Part shown: positions 1 through 10,917 of the stretch, one piece after another
Numbering within the stretch: the stretch's first letter is position 1
How the letters are laid out: each line of letters begins with the position of its first letter
Assembly: GCA_047495785.1 (NCBI GenBank)
Contig: JBLDXI010000019.1
Coordinates: 310,001 to 374,000, forward strand
DNA length: 64,000 nt
DNA from: Lepidodermella squamata
Lineage: Eukaryota > Gastrotricha
Direction: 5' to 3'
Notes under the pieces: model-generated
What the model was told of the DNA's origin: nothing
What the model saw: the letters and a program-made list of their open reading frames with translations, nothing else
The model's database searches: none
Position numbers and translations under genes: made by a program

Positions 1-189
1 CGTTTCAGCTGAAGTTTCAAGTCCCCATCAAGATCCTGATACCCTGGTTTGTTACAGGAACACGGCGATATGTCCCTTTCTGGCCCATTCTTCCTTCCTT
101 CCATCACACTCCATTATAACTTCAGAATTTTTAGCATTTCTTTCATTTCAGGTTTTTCCGGTAACTTTTTCAGTTTTACTTGCTTCGAT

Positions 190-1747
190 ATGGACGAAAA
201 TGGTCCCTACGCTGTCTGGGAATACACCGAAAGCGACAGCTTCGGCTGCAGCTGGATCGGCTTCACATACAACATGGATGGGAAAACTAAGCCGAAAATC
301 AGTACGCTCAAGACGAAACAAGTTTATAAAGTCATGTGGGAAGATCAACTTTACTCAGCCAGATTGGTGAAGATAGGTTTGTTTCCTTCAGCTGTGATGT
401 TACAAGCTAGCCTCATTCTTCCCTGCTAAACTTTCAACAGTCGATGATTTGGAAGTCGGATCACGCGAAGCTCAAAAGCTTGATGAAATTTATTATTCCG
501 GCGTCACTGATAACAAGAAAAAATGTAATGGACTATCTGAACCGCCTCCGAAGCTGCTTCCTGCGCCTAAGACTGCCCCTGGAAAGTCTAAGCAATTGAA
601 TATCAAGAAGAATGACGCAAACGGAGTTGTTGTTGGGTAATTTTCAAGCCTCTTTAATTAGCCTTTCAAATTTTCTGTTGCAGCTTTGGTACACCAAAGC
701 AGCCAACGCTGGCGTAAGTCGACTCACACCATAGCTTTTTCGGACTTGAATGATTTTTTTTCCATAGAGCCCGATCCTTGAGCGGATCAGGTAGCCAACG
801 CAAGCCGTTGTCCTCTGTCGCCTCTAATAGGTTTTTTATCCGTTTTTCGCTAAATTATTTCCAAGGTTTTTCGTGTAAAGCAACGATCAGGAACTCGAAT
901 TCTTCGCGGAAACTCCAAAAGCCGAGCCCACCAAAGCCGTGAAAGCCGAGCTCGCCAAAGCCGTGAAAGCCGAGCCCGCTGTCACCGAAACGCCCAGTGG
1001 AGCCCGAAAAAAGCCGGATGCTGCGGTTAAGTAAGTTTTGTTTCCTGTCTAATGGAGTCTCAAATGGCCTATTTTTTATTCAGTTGGAAAAAGCTCAACG
1101 ATATTATGGACAACGAGTCTTATGAATGGCCTGACAGCCTCAAGGAAGCGTTTGGACAGTTGCGCATCATTCTAGATTCGAAATTTACATTCAACAAGGA
1201 CAAGGTATTTATTTATTCTCCATTTATTTTCTTCACTGTTTCTGCTTTATTAGATCATTATACAGGGGTACGAACTCGATCGTAAAAGTTACAACCGACT
1301 TCACGCGAAGGCCGTGGATGATGAAGATGACGAAGCGATGTACGCACTCGGCTTGTTGCGGCTGATGTTTACGAAGAGCGAATATGTCGACAAAACGCTT
1401 ACTGGCCGGAAGCCTGGCGTCTCCAACTCGGGGCGAGCAACGGGCGATGAACACAAGCTCGACGAAGATCGGGTCAATGCCATCTACGGTGAGAATTTTT
1501 TGCAGATAATGTTCCGAGTAATAATTTTCCTCAATTTCCAGCTCAGGTTAGGTACATATTTCGAAAGAAATCTACCGACGATTTGCCTCGAGTGAAAAAG
1601 GCCATTGGCGACTTTCTCGGTGCTCAGCGCCGCAAGGAAACCCCGAAAACTCCGATCGAACTGGATGGAAGCGAGGAATCGCCGACGAAAAGTCCGCCAG
1701 CCAAGAAGCAGACACGAGCGCATGAATCGTCCAGCGATCAAGAATGA
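190..1747 (+). CDS. BEN-domain protein, 8 exons
   Basis: Exons 190-376, 441-636, 684-713, 768-830, 881-1030, 1084-1204, 1266-1488 and 1542-1747 join with consistent phases into 391 codons ending TGA. The C-terminal third (about residues 250-350) reads like a BEN domain: a helix with ALGLLRLMFTKSE, then TGRKPG, then LDEDRVNAIYAQVRYIF and a closing helix with KKAIGDFLGAQRR. BEN proteins are DNA-binding chromatin or transcription factors. The N-terminal exon (YKVMWEDQLYSARLVKI) looks like a small SH3/Tudor-like module. The middle is Lys/Pro/Ala-rich with repeated KAVKAE units, probably disordered and nuclear. The start at 190 is the first ATG after a pyrimidine-rich AG, so an upstream exon outside or at the edge of the window is possible. 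Exon structure is confident; function is by domain only. Confidence 0.8.
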
Positions 1748-3089
1748 ACTTCATCAATTGTGTTCAACTTTAACAATTGTGATAACTTGAGAACTTGTGT
1801 GTTGAGAATATTGTGGAAATTATAGAAATATTGTAAACTTTCCTAGTCGATTATCTTTTTTTCACTTTCGCACACTTGCACGCTTAGAGTGCACCATTTT
1901 TCAAATTTTCGACGGGAAATGTAACAATTAAATTGTTCTATATGAAATTAGAGACGGCTTAAACTATAGACGGCTCCACACTATTAGATGACTCTCCATG
2001 TAAATTCTCATTTTTCACTAGCACGCAAAGAAATTGCTCAAATATTATTTCAATTCTTCTTGAATTTCAATTTTTCTTGAATTGACGTGGAATTTTGTTT
2101 CGATACTTACCTTATTTTACCCTAGTCGTGTAATTGTGCCTTATTCGTATGTGCTTTTGCGAGTCGAATTAATATCTGACTTATCTCGTGCCATTCAATA
2201 TCAATTAATCAATAAATTACAATCGCAAGCATTTAATCTCTTTTATTACACGAACTGGCGTCATCCTTTGTTACTAGGGCTAATTTTTGCCAAAAATTAG
2301 GCCTACAGGTATTCGGAGGCCTAACATAGGCCTTCATGGGCTAGGGTAGACTTAGCCCTAGATTCCCAAAATGAAGGCCTAACCTGGGCATGAATTCGGG
2401 AAATGCATTTTAGCCCCACTTTAGGCCTTGCAACTTTCATCTGGGAAGATAAACCTAAGAAACCTAAGAATTCACCGCATTACTTCGCAAATTTTGTTTG
2501 TTTATGTATGGATTAATTCAATCAACTCAAAATGGGCCACTTGTTGGCTTCTTCATCTTCCGATAACTTTGGGTGGGTTCCCAGCTTTGAATTCGAAGGC
2601 ATTTGAGCATGAGCTTAGGTTCAAGAAGGCTCAAGAAATCTAAAAGTTTCCAAAGCAAAGATCGAATGAGAAGCAAAGACATGCCTATTCAGCAAGTTCA
2701 AATCTCTTCAACCAGGCAAATTACCAGTCCTGCTCAGTTTCAACTGTATAATATTATTTTGAGCAACATATTTTCGATTAGTTGCAATTGGACCCATTAG
2801 AAGCCTAAAAACGCATATTTAATTAGATACGAATTACATTCGCTCCGTTTTATATTAAGAAATGACTCAGAAGCCCAGAAGCTTCGAAAAAAACGTGTTG
2901 GCTCATAATAAATTGATTTTTAGAATTTAAAGGTTTTGGAACGTATTCAATTTTCAGAATTTTTTATTTTTTAAGGCAACTCTCATTCTCGCGTTTTATT
3001 GGCTATCCGTAAGAATTGGGAAACAGAATTTAGCCAGTAAGCTCGAGCAATAAATAATAATGTCAGTAATTTTCATTAAATGAATTACA
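1748..3089. other. intergenic, no gene recognised
   Basis: AT-rich sequence without a convincing reading frame. The only structure I see is a local GGCCT/AGGCC-rich patch at about 2274-2425 where short inverted copies of TAGGGCTAA, TAGGCCT and AGGCCT recur. The 3' UTR and poly(A) signal of the BEN gene presumably lie at the left edge. Confidence 0.5.
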
Positions 3090-3247
3090 GACTAGCACGT
3101 GCCCTCTCAAATCAGGCTAGATGCCCAATTTCACACAAATCATAAATCATAAATAGACATTCAAGCACATAGCTTATTAGAGAAATTTTTGTGCGACGAG
3201 AAAAATATTTATGCTGGCACTGGTTGTCGTCTTTTGGAATCGCAAAC

Positions 3248-3691
3248 ATGTCTGCCTATTCAAATATTCAAATTAGGATAGGTACATCGTTTGTTATTTG
3301 TTATCATCATTACAATGGGGTGAAAAATGTAATTATAGTTGACCGCGCCCCTAGACCAATTTCAAGGAGGAAGGCACAATCACTGGCAATATTCGGCTGT
3401 TTACTGTCAGTTTGCCATACAGTTTGCTTCAATCTGTTCATTCCGCGGTGGGCATTTCGTCTCAAGAGTTGGCTGCGTGAAGTTATACTGGAAACAGCAC
3501 TTCTCGGCTGTTGGATGGCATGTTTCGCGGCGTTTCTCTTGTCAATTCTGCCGGTTCTCAAGTGGGCGAAACCAGCCCTGACTATGTCGAATTCGCAAGC
3601 GTGGTTTTACCAAACTTCGTTCTCAGTTTCTTTATTAGGGCTATCTATTCACGTCTTCCTCTTGATTTTCGTCGGATTCCAACTGATGTGA
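3248..3691 (+). CDS. divergent CD225-like two-membrane-segment protein, tandem copy A
   Basis: Two exons, 3248-3281 and 3339-3691, separated by a 57-bp GT-AG intron; 128 residues. A short polar N-terminus is followed by a hydrophobic stretch (SLAIFGCLLSV), then a pair of membrane segments (ALLGCWMACFAAFLLSILP and SFSVSLLGLSIHVFLLIFVGF) separated by about 20 residues. The ILPxL turn corresponds to the IPAxxLA turn of the other cluster members. There is no PPxY motif. It is the sister of the gene at 3958-4389, with matching intron position and promoter DNA. Family membership is inferred from topology and position; function unknown. Confidence 0.65.
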   Translation: MSAYSNIQIRIGTSFVICYHHYNGVKNVIIVDRAPRPISRRKAQSLAIFGCLLSVCHTVCFNLFIPRWAFRLKSWLREVILETALLGCWMACFAAFLLSILPVLKWAKPALTMSNSQAWFYQTSFSVSLLGLSIHVFLLIFVGFQLM

Positions 3692-3957
3692 AACGCTAAT
3701 TATTAAATTTATTCATCTATTTCAAACTACTATCTTCACTCTTCATTAGCTATCAGTAAAAACTGGGATGCTGTACTTCACTTGGATTGTCGGGCTATAA
3801 ATATCGTCCGCAATTTTTTTATCGAATGAATCATAGCCTGGCACGTGCCCCTCAAATCAGGCTAGATGCCAAATTTTACACAAAGCATGAAGAAATTTCT
3901 GTACAGACGAAAAAACTATACAAATTGCAGTGATTGTCGTCTTTCGATTTCACAAAC

Positions 3958-4389
3958 ATGTCTGCCAATTTAGTTCATCAAATGCGGATAGGTATTTCGT
4001 TTCTTGCTTTTTATCATCGCAAAATTCCGAATAATATCCATGTTGTAGTTGGACGCGCCCCCAGAACAATTTCGGGAATGCAGGCGCGATCAGTGACAAT
4101 CATCGGCTGTTTGCTGTCAGCTTGCTTCCATCAGCTGATTCCGCGGTCGGCATTTCGCAGCAAAGGTTGGCTCCGTGAAGTTATCCTTGAATGGGCTCTC
4201 ATCGGTTGTTGGATGGCATGTTTCGCGGCGTTTCTCTTGTCAATTCTGCCAGCTCTCCAATGGGCAAAACCAGCCTTGACAGCGCTGAATTCGCACGTCT
4301 GGTTTCACGAAACATCATTCGCAGTGGCTTTATTAGGACTATCTATTTGCATTTTCCTAATGATTTTCATTGGGTTTGGAATTATATGA
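3958..4389 (+). CDS. divergent CD225-like two-membrane-segment protein, tandem copy B
   Basis: Exons 3958-3991 and 4049-4389 (57-bp intron) give 124 residues. The sequence is closely similar to copy A: the block CWMACFAAFLLSILP is identical. Both start MSA, lack PPxY and end just after the last membrane segment. About 110 bp of upstream DNA, including GCACGTGCCC and CAGGCTAGATGCC, is shared between the two, so coding sequence and promoter were duplicated together. Likely a small integral membrane protein; role unknown. Confidence 0.65.
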   Translation: MSANLVHQMRIGISFLAFYHRKIPNNIHVVVGRAPRTISGMQARSVTIIGCLLSACFHQLIPRSAFRSKGWLREVILEWALIGCWMACFAAFLLSILPALQWAKPALTALNSHVWFHETSFAVALLGLSICIFLMIFIGFGII

Positions 4390-4711
4390 AAATGTTATCA
4401 ATAAATCTATTCAAATAATAAACATATCGTCGTGCGCGCGGAAAAAGAGAACTATGTCCACGAACCTAAAATCGAAAGAAACGTATTTTTCCAACTTCAA
4501 AAATCTCGCAACATCGAAATTACAGGTGTAAAATTATCAGGAGAGATTATCGACCCCGCTCTTTTGAATGGCGCAATCCGTTTCCTTGTAGAATAAGCCC
4601 GGCTTATATTCGAGTACTATTTCAAAGTTTAAGCGATTTCAGCAAAAAAATGTTGAGAAGCCCTGGCTTCTGATATTGCCCCGGGCTAAGTACGTTTCTT
4701 TTTTTGGCATT

Positions 4712-4980
4712 AAAAAGTCGGAAAATAAAAATGATTCAATTCAAACATCTCTATTCGTCATTTAAAAGCATCAGCAGGATATTATAATCATATTGGAAAT
4801 CATCGAAGGATATCAGGCGGCATGCTTTTTTAACTTTTCGCGTGAAGCATGGTTTGCGGGCGCTTCAGGTTCGATTCTTCACGGCTCCCCAATTTTTAAT
4901 GCTTGGATTTTCTATTTTTATTTTTTATTTTATCATTAGCTAGCCTGATGTACCCAAAAAGTGGTCACCAATAAGTTTTA
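4712..4980 (+). repeat. duplicated segment with tRNA-like box, copy 1
   Basis: Nearly identical to 6567-6811. It holds a B-box-like element (GGTTCGATTCT at about 4868) next to GGGCGCTTCA and a T-rich tail, reminiscent of a tRNA-derived SINE head, although no full cloverleaf can be folded. It lies at the left end of the segmental duplication carrying the genes at 5449 and 8601. Confidence 0.5.
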
Positions 4981-5448
4981 CAATGCATTATTTGAGTGCG
5001 CAAGCATTCAATTTTGGCCCGTCGAAGAAATAACCCGTAAAACGACAACCCCAGTGGACACAGCTCTTTTGATCACTGAGAAATTTTGAAATACGGTTTT
5101 CGCGATGAGTATAGATTACGAATCCGCCAAAAAGTCATTTTCAGCCGGGGAAGTACATAGCTTTTTTCCGCGCACAGGACGAATATTTTTTCTTTTAAAT
5201 CCTATTTTCACTTGTCATCAGCTGTAAGTTCAAACCTTTCTGTTACTGGAGGCATTCAAAATCTGCCAAAGAAACACCGCCGCATATTAATATGCTGAAT
5301 ACGTGTCAACACTTACGTTGGAAGAAAGAAAAAAATACGCCTTCATATATAAAGCCTGAATGTAGGCGTTTGGTAATACCTGAAAGTTACTCACGAATTG
5401 AAAAGCATCGCCGCCATGTTTATGATGAGGCCTAAGCTTTGAGCTTAC

Positions 5449-6083
5449 ATGTCTACACATACTACGACAGCGGATGATATTGAGGCGGAGACCAACTTGA
5501 GCCAACTCGAAAGTGCTCAGCAGCCAATTTGCATTCAAGACGACTGGTACAGATTAAAATTATTTCAATGCAGATATTATTAACCTGTAAAATTAGGTCA
5601 AGACCTCCACCTTTTGAAGAAGTCATACGCTTTGGAGTCCAGGCTGATATCGTTAATTACCAACCACTCCCATCTGTCAGTTATCACGTCCCTTTCACCC
5701 CGTTGAACCTTCCTCCTCCGGCTTATGAAGATGCGCTGGAACGAGAGCTATCGAACGGAAATTTCGTCCGAGATGTAGCAATTGATACAAATTCGTTACG
5801 ACCTAATACGGCTGACTCGCTGAAATTAATGCGTTATACAGCTCTTGGTCTTGCGTTGACCGGCGTGTTTTGCTGGTTGATTTTTGCGATTCCTGCCGTT
5901 TTATGGGCTCTCGAAGAGATTCCAGCGCTGAGCGATACGGCAGCGGTTGCGAGAATCAAAAAGAAATATCAGCGCTCAATCATATTTTCTAGTGTTTCAA
6001 TCCTGCTTGGTCTTTCTTGGATAATTTTTGTTTCGCTCATACTTAGCTGCAATATACGCTCAATTCCGGGCCCATTTTGTTAA
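5449..6083 (+). CDS. CD225/dispanin-like membrane protein with PPxY motif (paralogue C)
   Basis: Exons 5449-5546 and 5597-6083 with a 50-bp intron; 194 residues. An acidic N-terminus leads to SRPPPFEEV and a PPxY motif in LPPPAYEDAL (PPxY binds WW domains of NEDD4-type ligases). After LMRYTALGLAL come two membrane segments: one containing FCWLIFAIPAVLWAL, then a basic loop KKKYQRS, then IIFSSVSILLGLSWIIFVSLIL. This layout, polar PPxY N-terminus plus C-terminal membrane pair with a short basic loop, matches IFITM/dispanin proteins. It is about 97% identical to the gene at 8601-9286 except for the tail. Confidence 0.8.
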
Positions 6084-6566
6084 AAATCAGACTTGGCTTT
6101 TGCGCATAAGTTGAATTATTTTTAACAAATTTAAAACCGCGCGCAAAGATGCTAAAGGGTTACTTTCAAATATCGCGTCGGTTTTTTTACCAAAAAATAA
6201 TTCAGACAATTCTCTATCGATTGAATATGGGGTTCTCGCTCGAAAAAATTAAAATAAAAAAGTTTTACGTGCACCTAAAATTTTGCGCGCGAGTTGAGAG
6301 CGCGCGCACTCGCTTCTCAAAAGTTAGGATGTGCGGTAACCGTTTTTTCGTTCATTTTTCACGCCAGAAATCCATATCTATTCTATAGAGAATTTTCTGA
6401 ACTTTCTTTTGGTATAAAAACCGCCTAAATAATAAAAACTTGCCTTTTGACTTTACCGCACGCGGCCTTGAAATTTCTAAAAATTTCGACTTATGCGCGT
6501 TTTGCGCTAAGTCCACTTTTACCCACCGACTGGACAGAACTAATATGGGCCCGGAATCGAGCTTAT

Positions 6567-6811
6567 AAAAGTCGGAAAATGAAAATGATTCAATTCAAAC
6601 ATCTCTATTCGTCACTTAAAAGCATCAGCAGGATAAAATCATCGAAGGATATCAGGCGGCATGTTTTTTTAACTTTTCGCGTGAAGCATGGTTTGCGGGC
6701 GCTTCAGGTTCGATTCTCCTCGGCTCCCAATTTTGAATGTTTGGATTTTCTATTTTTATTTTATCATTAGCTAGCCTGATGTACCCAAAAAGTGGTCACC
6801 AGTAAGTTTTA
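6567..6811 (+). repeat. duplicated segment with tRNA-like box, copy 2
   Basis: Second copy of 4712-4980, more than 90% identical by eye, with the B-box-like GGTTCGATTCTC at about 6706. The copy is interrupted on its right by the R2-type retroelement, after which the duplication resumes at about 8290. Confidence 0.55.
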
Positions 6812-8275
6812 AATAATAATAAAATAATAACAATACGTTGTAATACGTTTTACAATGCCGCGAATCTGCATGCATTCAAGTCAGAATGGCAATCAATCTG
6901 TTTTCTGAAATCGGTTTGGACGTTAATGTTCGCAAATGCAAAGCCATCGTCGTTGAAAATGGCGAATTGTCGACGGATCCATTGATAATAGATGAAGATC
7001 AAACAATTCCTGTTCTGCACCGTAACGAGACTATCAAATATCTTGGAGTCACCTTTGCTGACGAGTTGACGTTTGATCAGTCTGAAGTTACCATTCAAGT
7101 CTCATGGGCGATTTGCAACGACTTGTTGATTGCTCAGTTCTACATCCCGACCAGAAGCTAAACATTATCAACCAATTCATATGGCCTAAGCTCATTTATC
7201 CGCTTCAAAACGCTCCCTTACGAAAGCTGACAGCATCTTTCATTCATCGCGTCGATATAGAGTTTCGTAGGGCAGTAAAGCAGATAGCGGAAATACCAGC
7301 AGCAACGCCAGACGGATTCTTCTACGCAAGCAAACGGAAGCTTGGTCTCGGACTCGTAAAAGCCGAATGGGAGGCTTTTCTTCAGCATTACAATATCTGC
7401 ATGAAATTGCTCTCCGTCAACGAACCTCTGATCCCTTTATGCCGCGATCTCGAGTCGGAGATGCAGGACTGCCTGGATAAGCTGGACGTTCAGGCCGATC
7501 CGGATTCCGAGAAGCCTTTGACAGCAAAAGAAGCGCGATCTATTCTTCGGGATCGTGCTTTCGAGAGTTGGTGCGAATTGCCTGAAAAAGGGCAAGGTGT
7601 AAGTCAGTTCGCTGACTTTCCGGCTGGAAACGACTGGATCTCAAACAAAACTGGATTATCGACTTCTGAATGGACAACGGCCATCAAATTCTCGACGAAC
7701 TGTGCCGACGTTGCAGCAGCTCATGGTGGAAACAAGCCCCTTAACACTACCCGGTGTCGCTACGGTGATGCCGAGAAAGAAACCCTCGCTCATGTGTTAG
7801 GCGCTTGTAAGCACAATAGCTTCCTCATCAACAAACGGCATAACACTGTCCGCAGAATGATTGCTAATGCATTCAGAAGTCAAGGACACCGGGTGTATTA
7901 AGACTGCGTAGCCGGTCCTGGACGAAATCATCGTTTTGACATTCTCGTCATTAAAGGAAAAAAAGGCCTGGTTATCGATCCGACAATCCGTTTTGAAGGA
8001 CGTAGCGATCAATTCGAGATTGTTGACGCTGAGAAGAAATCGATATACGAACCATGTGCGAATGATATATGCGAGCAATGGAAGCTTGATGAGGTTACCG
8101 TACAAGGTCTTTACCTAGGAAGCCGAGGAACCATTACGAAACAAACTACAAAACTATTTAAAGAATGGCAATTACCCAAGCAGCTGCTGACCGATATAAC
8201 AAAATCGATCTTAAAGGACTCTATCCATATATATTTCAATCATAAAAAACAAAAATAATATTTTATAAGCACTGT
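6811..8275 (+). mobile_element. 5'-truncated, decayed R2/NeSL-type non-LTR retrotransposon
   Basis: The coding remnant begins in the RT thumb region (KCKAIV and TIKYLGVTFADE, about 6886-7090). It shifts frame near 7100 and continues 7104-7901 with FIHRVDIEFRRAVKQIA, PDGFFYASKRKLGLGLVKAE and a CCHC-like knuckle (TRCRYG, then TLAHVLGAC, then RHNTV). After one in-frame TAA at 7899-7901 the same frame continues to 8258 with a restriction-like endonuclease: RFDILVI, then VIDPTIRFEG, then a downstream K and Y (EKKSIYE). This C-terminal endonuclease is the hallmark of R2, NeSL and CRE-type elements. The RT catalytic core is missing, so the copy is dead. It sits between the two halves of a duplicated host segment rather than in rDNA. 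Confidence 0.8.
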
Positions 8276-8289
8276 GTCATAAGGCAACC

Positions 8290-9286
8290 TGATCGTCATT
8301 TTCGGCCGGGGAAGTACATAGCTTCTTTCCGTGCACAGGACGAATATTTTTTCTTTTGAATCCTATTTTCACTTGTCATCAGCTGTAAGTTCAAACCTTT
8401 CTGTTACTGGAGGTATTCAAAATCTGCCAAAGAAACACCGCCGCTGCTGAATACGTGTCAACACTTACATTGGAAGAAAGAAAAAAATACGCCTCCATAT
8501 TTAAAGCCTGAATGTAGGCGTTTGGTAATACCTGAAAGTTGCACACGAATTGAAAAGCATCGCCGCCATGTTTATGATGAGGCCTAAGCTTTGAGCTTAC
8601 ATGTCTACACATACTACGACAGCGGATGATATTGAGGCGGAGACCAACTTGAGCCAACTCGAAAGTGCTCAGCAGCCAATTTGCATTCAAGACGACTGGT
8701 ACATATTAAAATTATTTCAATTCAGATATTAGTAACATGTAAAATTAGGTCAAGACCTCCACCTTTTGAAGATGTTATACGCTTTGGAGTCCAGGCTGAT
8801 ATCGTTAATTACCAACCACTCCCTTCTGTCAGTTATCACGTCCCTTTCACCCCGTTGAACCTTCCTCCTCCGGCTTATGAAGATGCGCTGGAACGAGAGC
8901 TATCGAACGGAAATTTCGTCCGAGATGTTGCAATTGATACAAATTCGTTACGACCTAATACGGCTGACTCGCTGAAATTAATGCGTTATACAGCTCTTGG
9001 TCTTGCGTTGCCCGGCGTGTTTTGCTGTATGATTTTTGCGATTCCAGCCGTTTTTTGGGCTCTCGAAGAGATTCCAGCGCTGAGCGATACGGCAGCGGTT
9101 GCGAGAATCAAAAAGAAATATCAGCGCTCAATCATGTTTTCTAGTGTTTCAATCCTGCTTGGTGTTTCTTGGATAATTATTGTTTCACTCATACTTAGCG
9201 GCAATATAACTGCGCCAGCCCGCAATGCCGGGAACTTTACAACACCTTCCAGGCCATCAAGGTCACTTATTGACTTGACCTTTTGA
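8290..9286 (+). repeat. right part of segmental duplication (copy of about 5130-6083)
   Basis: From about 8290 the sequence again follows copy 1, starting near GGGGAAGTACATAGC, including about 310 bp of promoter DNA, the intron and most of the coding sequence. Divergence is only a few percent until about 9205, where the 3' ends become unrelated. Confidence 0.8.
8601..9286 (+). CDS. CD225/dispanin-like membrane protein with PPxY motif (paralogue D)
   Basis: Exons 8601-8698 and 8749-9286 with a 50-bp intron; 211 residues. It is nearly identical to paralogue C through the PPxY motif (LPPPAYEDAL) and both membrane segments (FAIPAVFWAL; IMFSSVSILLGVSWIIIVSLIL). It then carries a different 29-residue tail rich in Ala/Thr/Ser/Pro (APARNAGNFTTPSRPSR). 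The tail divergence shows that the duplication breakpoint falls inside the last exon. Predicted endomembrane or plasma-membrane protein; no enzymatic motif. Confidence 0.8.
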
Positions 9287-9439
9287 TAAAATAATTGTTT
9301 GTTAAAAAATTCCAGTTAAAAATTGGAAAATCGTGAGAAAATAAAAGAATTATCTTCGCTGCCGATCGTTTATTTTACAGGTTTTACTTTGCCTGGAATC
9401 GCGAAGATCGAAACAATGCCTATGTCAATCTCATTGCCA

Positions 9440-9815
9440 GCTTTGCATAAGTCAAGCTACCGGGAAACCCAATTTAAAACATTCAAAAAGCTTCTCTAGG
9501 TCGAAAACCTATGGTGTTTACATGGGAAAATCTTCCATCCGCTACTTGAGCCTGAGATTCCCGAAATTCCAGGGGGAAAATATAAGAAAACATCCCCAAG
9601 ACCTTTTTTACATCGATGTGGGGCCTGACGAGCAATTATTTTTTTAGAGAAGCTTTTTGAATGTTTTAATTTGGGTTTCCCGTTAGCTTGAATTATGCAA
9701 ACAGGTAAAAAGAGTATTGGGGATGTTTTCTTATATTCTACCCGGAATTTCGGGAATCTCAGGCTCAAGTAGCGGATGGAAGATTTTCCCATGTAAACAC
9801 CACAGGTTTTCGGGT
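9440..9815. repeat. interleaved inverted repeats (A-B-A'-B')
   Basis: Arm A (9440-9498) is the reverse complement of A' (9645-9702). Arm B (9499-9602) is the reverse complement of B' (9717-9815). Because A' lies between B and B', the two pairs interlock instead of nesting. Identity is about 90% in each pair. It looks like a foldback element or the rearranged remains of two MITE copies. No coding sequence is evident. Confidence 0.75.
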
Positions 9816-10124
9816 AATGAAGTCTTCAAAATGGCACCAAATGTTTCATTTCAAGGTGGGCTTCAGAAGTGGGTGACCCGAATATTCAGGGAGAATAAAA
9901 AAACACAGCGTTAGGAGAGCTTTCCTTAGGTCAGACTACTCCCGATACTTGGAACCTTTTTCCATGGAGGAGATTTCGGTCAAATTCTGAGGCGAATTTT
10001 CTCTCAATCTCTTCAATATGAAAGAAGTAGGTAAAAAATTAATAGAGTACGTAAAAAGAATTTTAATTGCCGTTCACCTGATTTTTCATGTTGCTACATC
10101 TATTATGCTCACCACAAAAAAAGA

Positions 10125-10151
10125 TGTCATATCGCCGCACTGATGACGCAC
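10125..10151 (+). promoter_or_regulatory. shared upstream motif with TGATGACGCAC core
   Basis: A 27-bp block (GTCATATC, then CC and CA, then ATGACGCAC) lies 137 bp upstream of the ATG at 10288 and recurs at 12143-12169, 106 bp upstream of the ATG at 12275. TGACGCA resembles a bZIP (CRE/ATF or AP-1-type) half-site arrangement. Conservation between promoters whose other flanks have diverged suggests constraint. Confidence 0.45.
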
Positions 10152-10287
10152 TTCTCTATTGTCGCGGCCTACAGGTCATTCTGTAAAAAAAGATATCATC
10201 AGTGCATGAAGAGTCAAGACTTCACTTCATCAAACACTCGAACTTGAGCTCAATTCGAACTTTGAACTATAAATCCACCATAATAAA

Positions 10288-10917
10288 ATGAGCATCGCGA
10301 GGGAACCGAATAATGCAATTGAGGTTCGAGGCGATTCCGTTCAAGTAAGCTCGGTGATTGTCGATAATTACGCTACAATAAGGTATGACCTAGTTATTTA
10401 GTTATGCCGACAAAAACTTCATTCTTTTCCTATATAAAGCTTTGATGGGTTGCCGAGTTATAGGTCGGTAATTCAGCTTGCGATAAGACACCTATCGATT
10501 CAAAGTGAACGAATATCTGTCTATAATCGCGAAGATTACGATGCTGTTCCGGCAACCATTCGAATTTGCTCGTTTACTGACAAGAATAGCCCACCGCCGA
10601 CTTATCACCAGCTTTTCGGTCTGGAAGGACGTAGCCCCCATTATTATCGATTTAAAACTCGAAAATTGATGAATCTCCGGAAGACTGCGCTTCGGCTGGC
10701 AATGTTGGCTACGTTACTTTTTCCAATACTCGGCATTCCAGCCTTTTTTCTAGCAATTAACAGCCTTCCAAGCCAATATTTGACCCAAAAAGCAATAGAA
10801 AAATTGCAACGTAGGTACAACACGTCTTTGATATTTTCGGGCTTATCAGCCTGTTTTGGGACCATGTGGATTGTTACTGTGATTGTTTTGGCACAAAACA
10901 ACTCATTTCAAAGTTAG
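10288..10917 (+). CDS. CD225-like membrane protein with PPxY/YxxL motif (paralogue E)
   Basis: Exons 10288-10382 and 10440-10917 (57-bp intron); 190 residues. An LPSY motif follows the splice junction. Mid-protein PPPTYHQLF combines a PPxY ubiquitin-ligase docking motif with an overlapping YHQL (YxxPhi) sorting signal. Membrane segments are TALRLAMLATLLFPILGIPAF and TSLIFSGLSACFGTMWIVTVI, linked by a basic loop (KLQRRYN). It is about 55-60% identical to the neighbour at 12275, with the same exon layout and phase, so the pair arose by tandem duplication. Confidence 0.8.

Larger units (their letters stand above)
3090..4389 (+). repeat. tandem duplication containing genes A and B
   Basis: Unit 1 is about 3090-3691 and unit 2 about 3838-4389. 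Both begin with the same promoter block (GCACGTGCCC followed by CAAATCAGGCTAGATGCC) and include the same two-exon gene. Divergence of 20-30% in coding DNA suggests an old event. Confidence 0.7.

Noticed and set aside
49-429. Open frame covering the first BEN exon with an earlier start
   Set aside because: It runs through a pyrimidine-rich acceptor and the donor at 377; the spliced eight-exon model explains the region with consistent phases.
4843-4890. Functional tRNA gene
   Set aside because: A B-box-like GGTTCGATTCT is present but no acceptor pairing or anticodon arm can be formed; it is part of a duplicated repeat.
7797-8105. Minus-strand open frame
   Set aside because: Antisense to the R2-type endonuclease, which has clear motifs on the plus strand.
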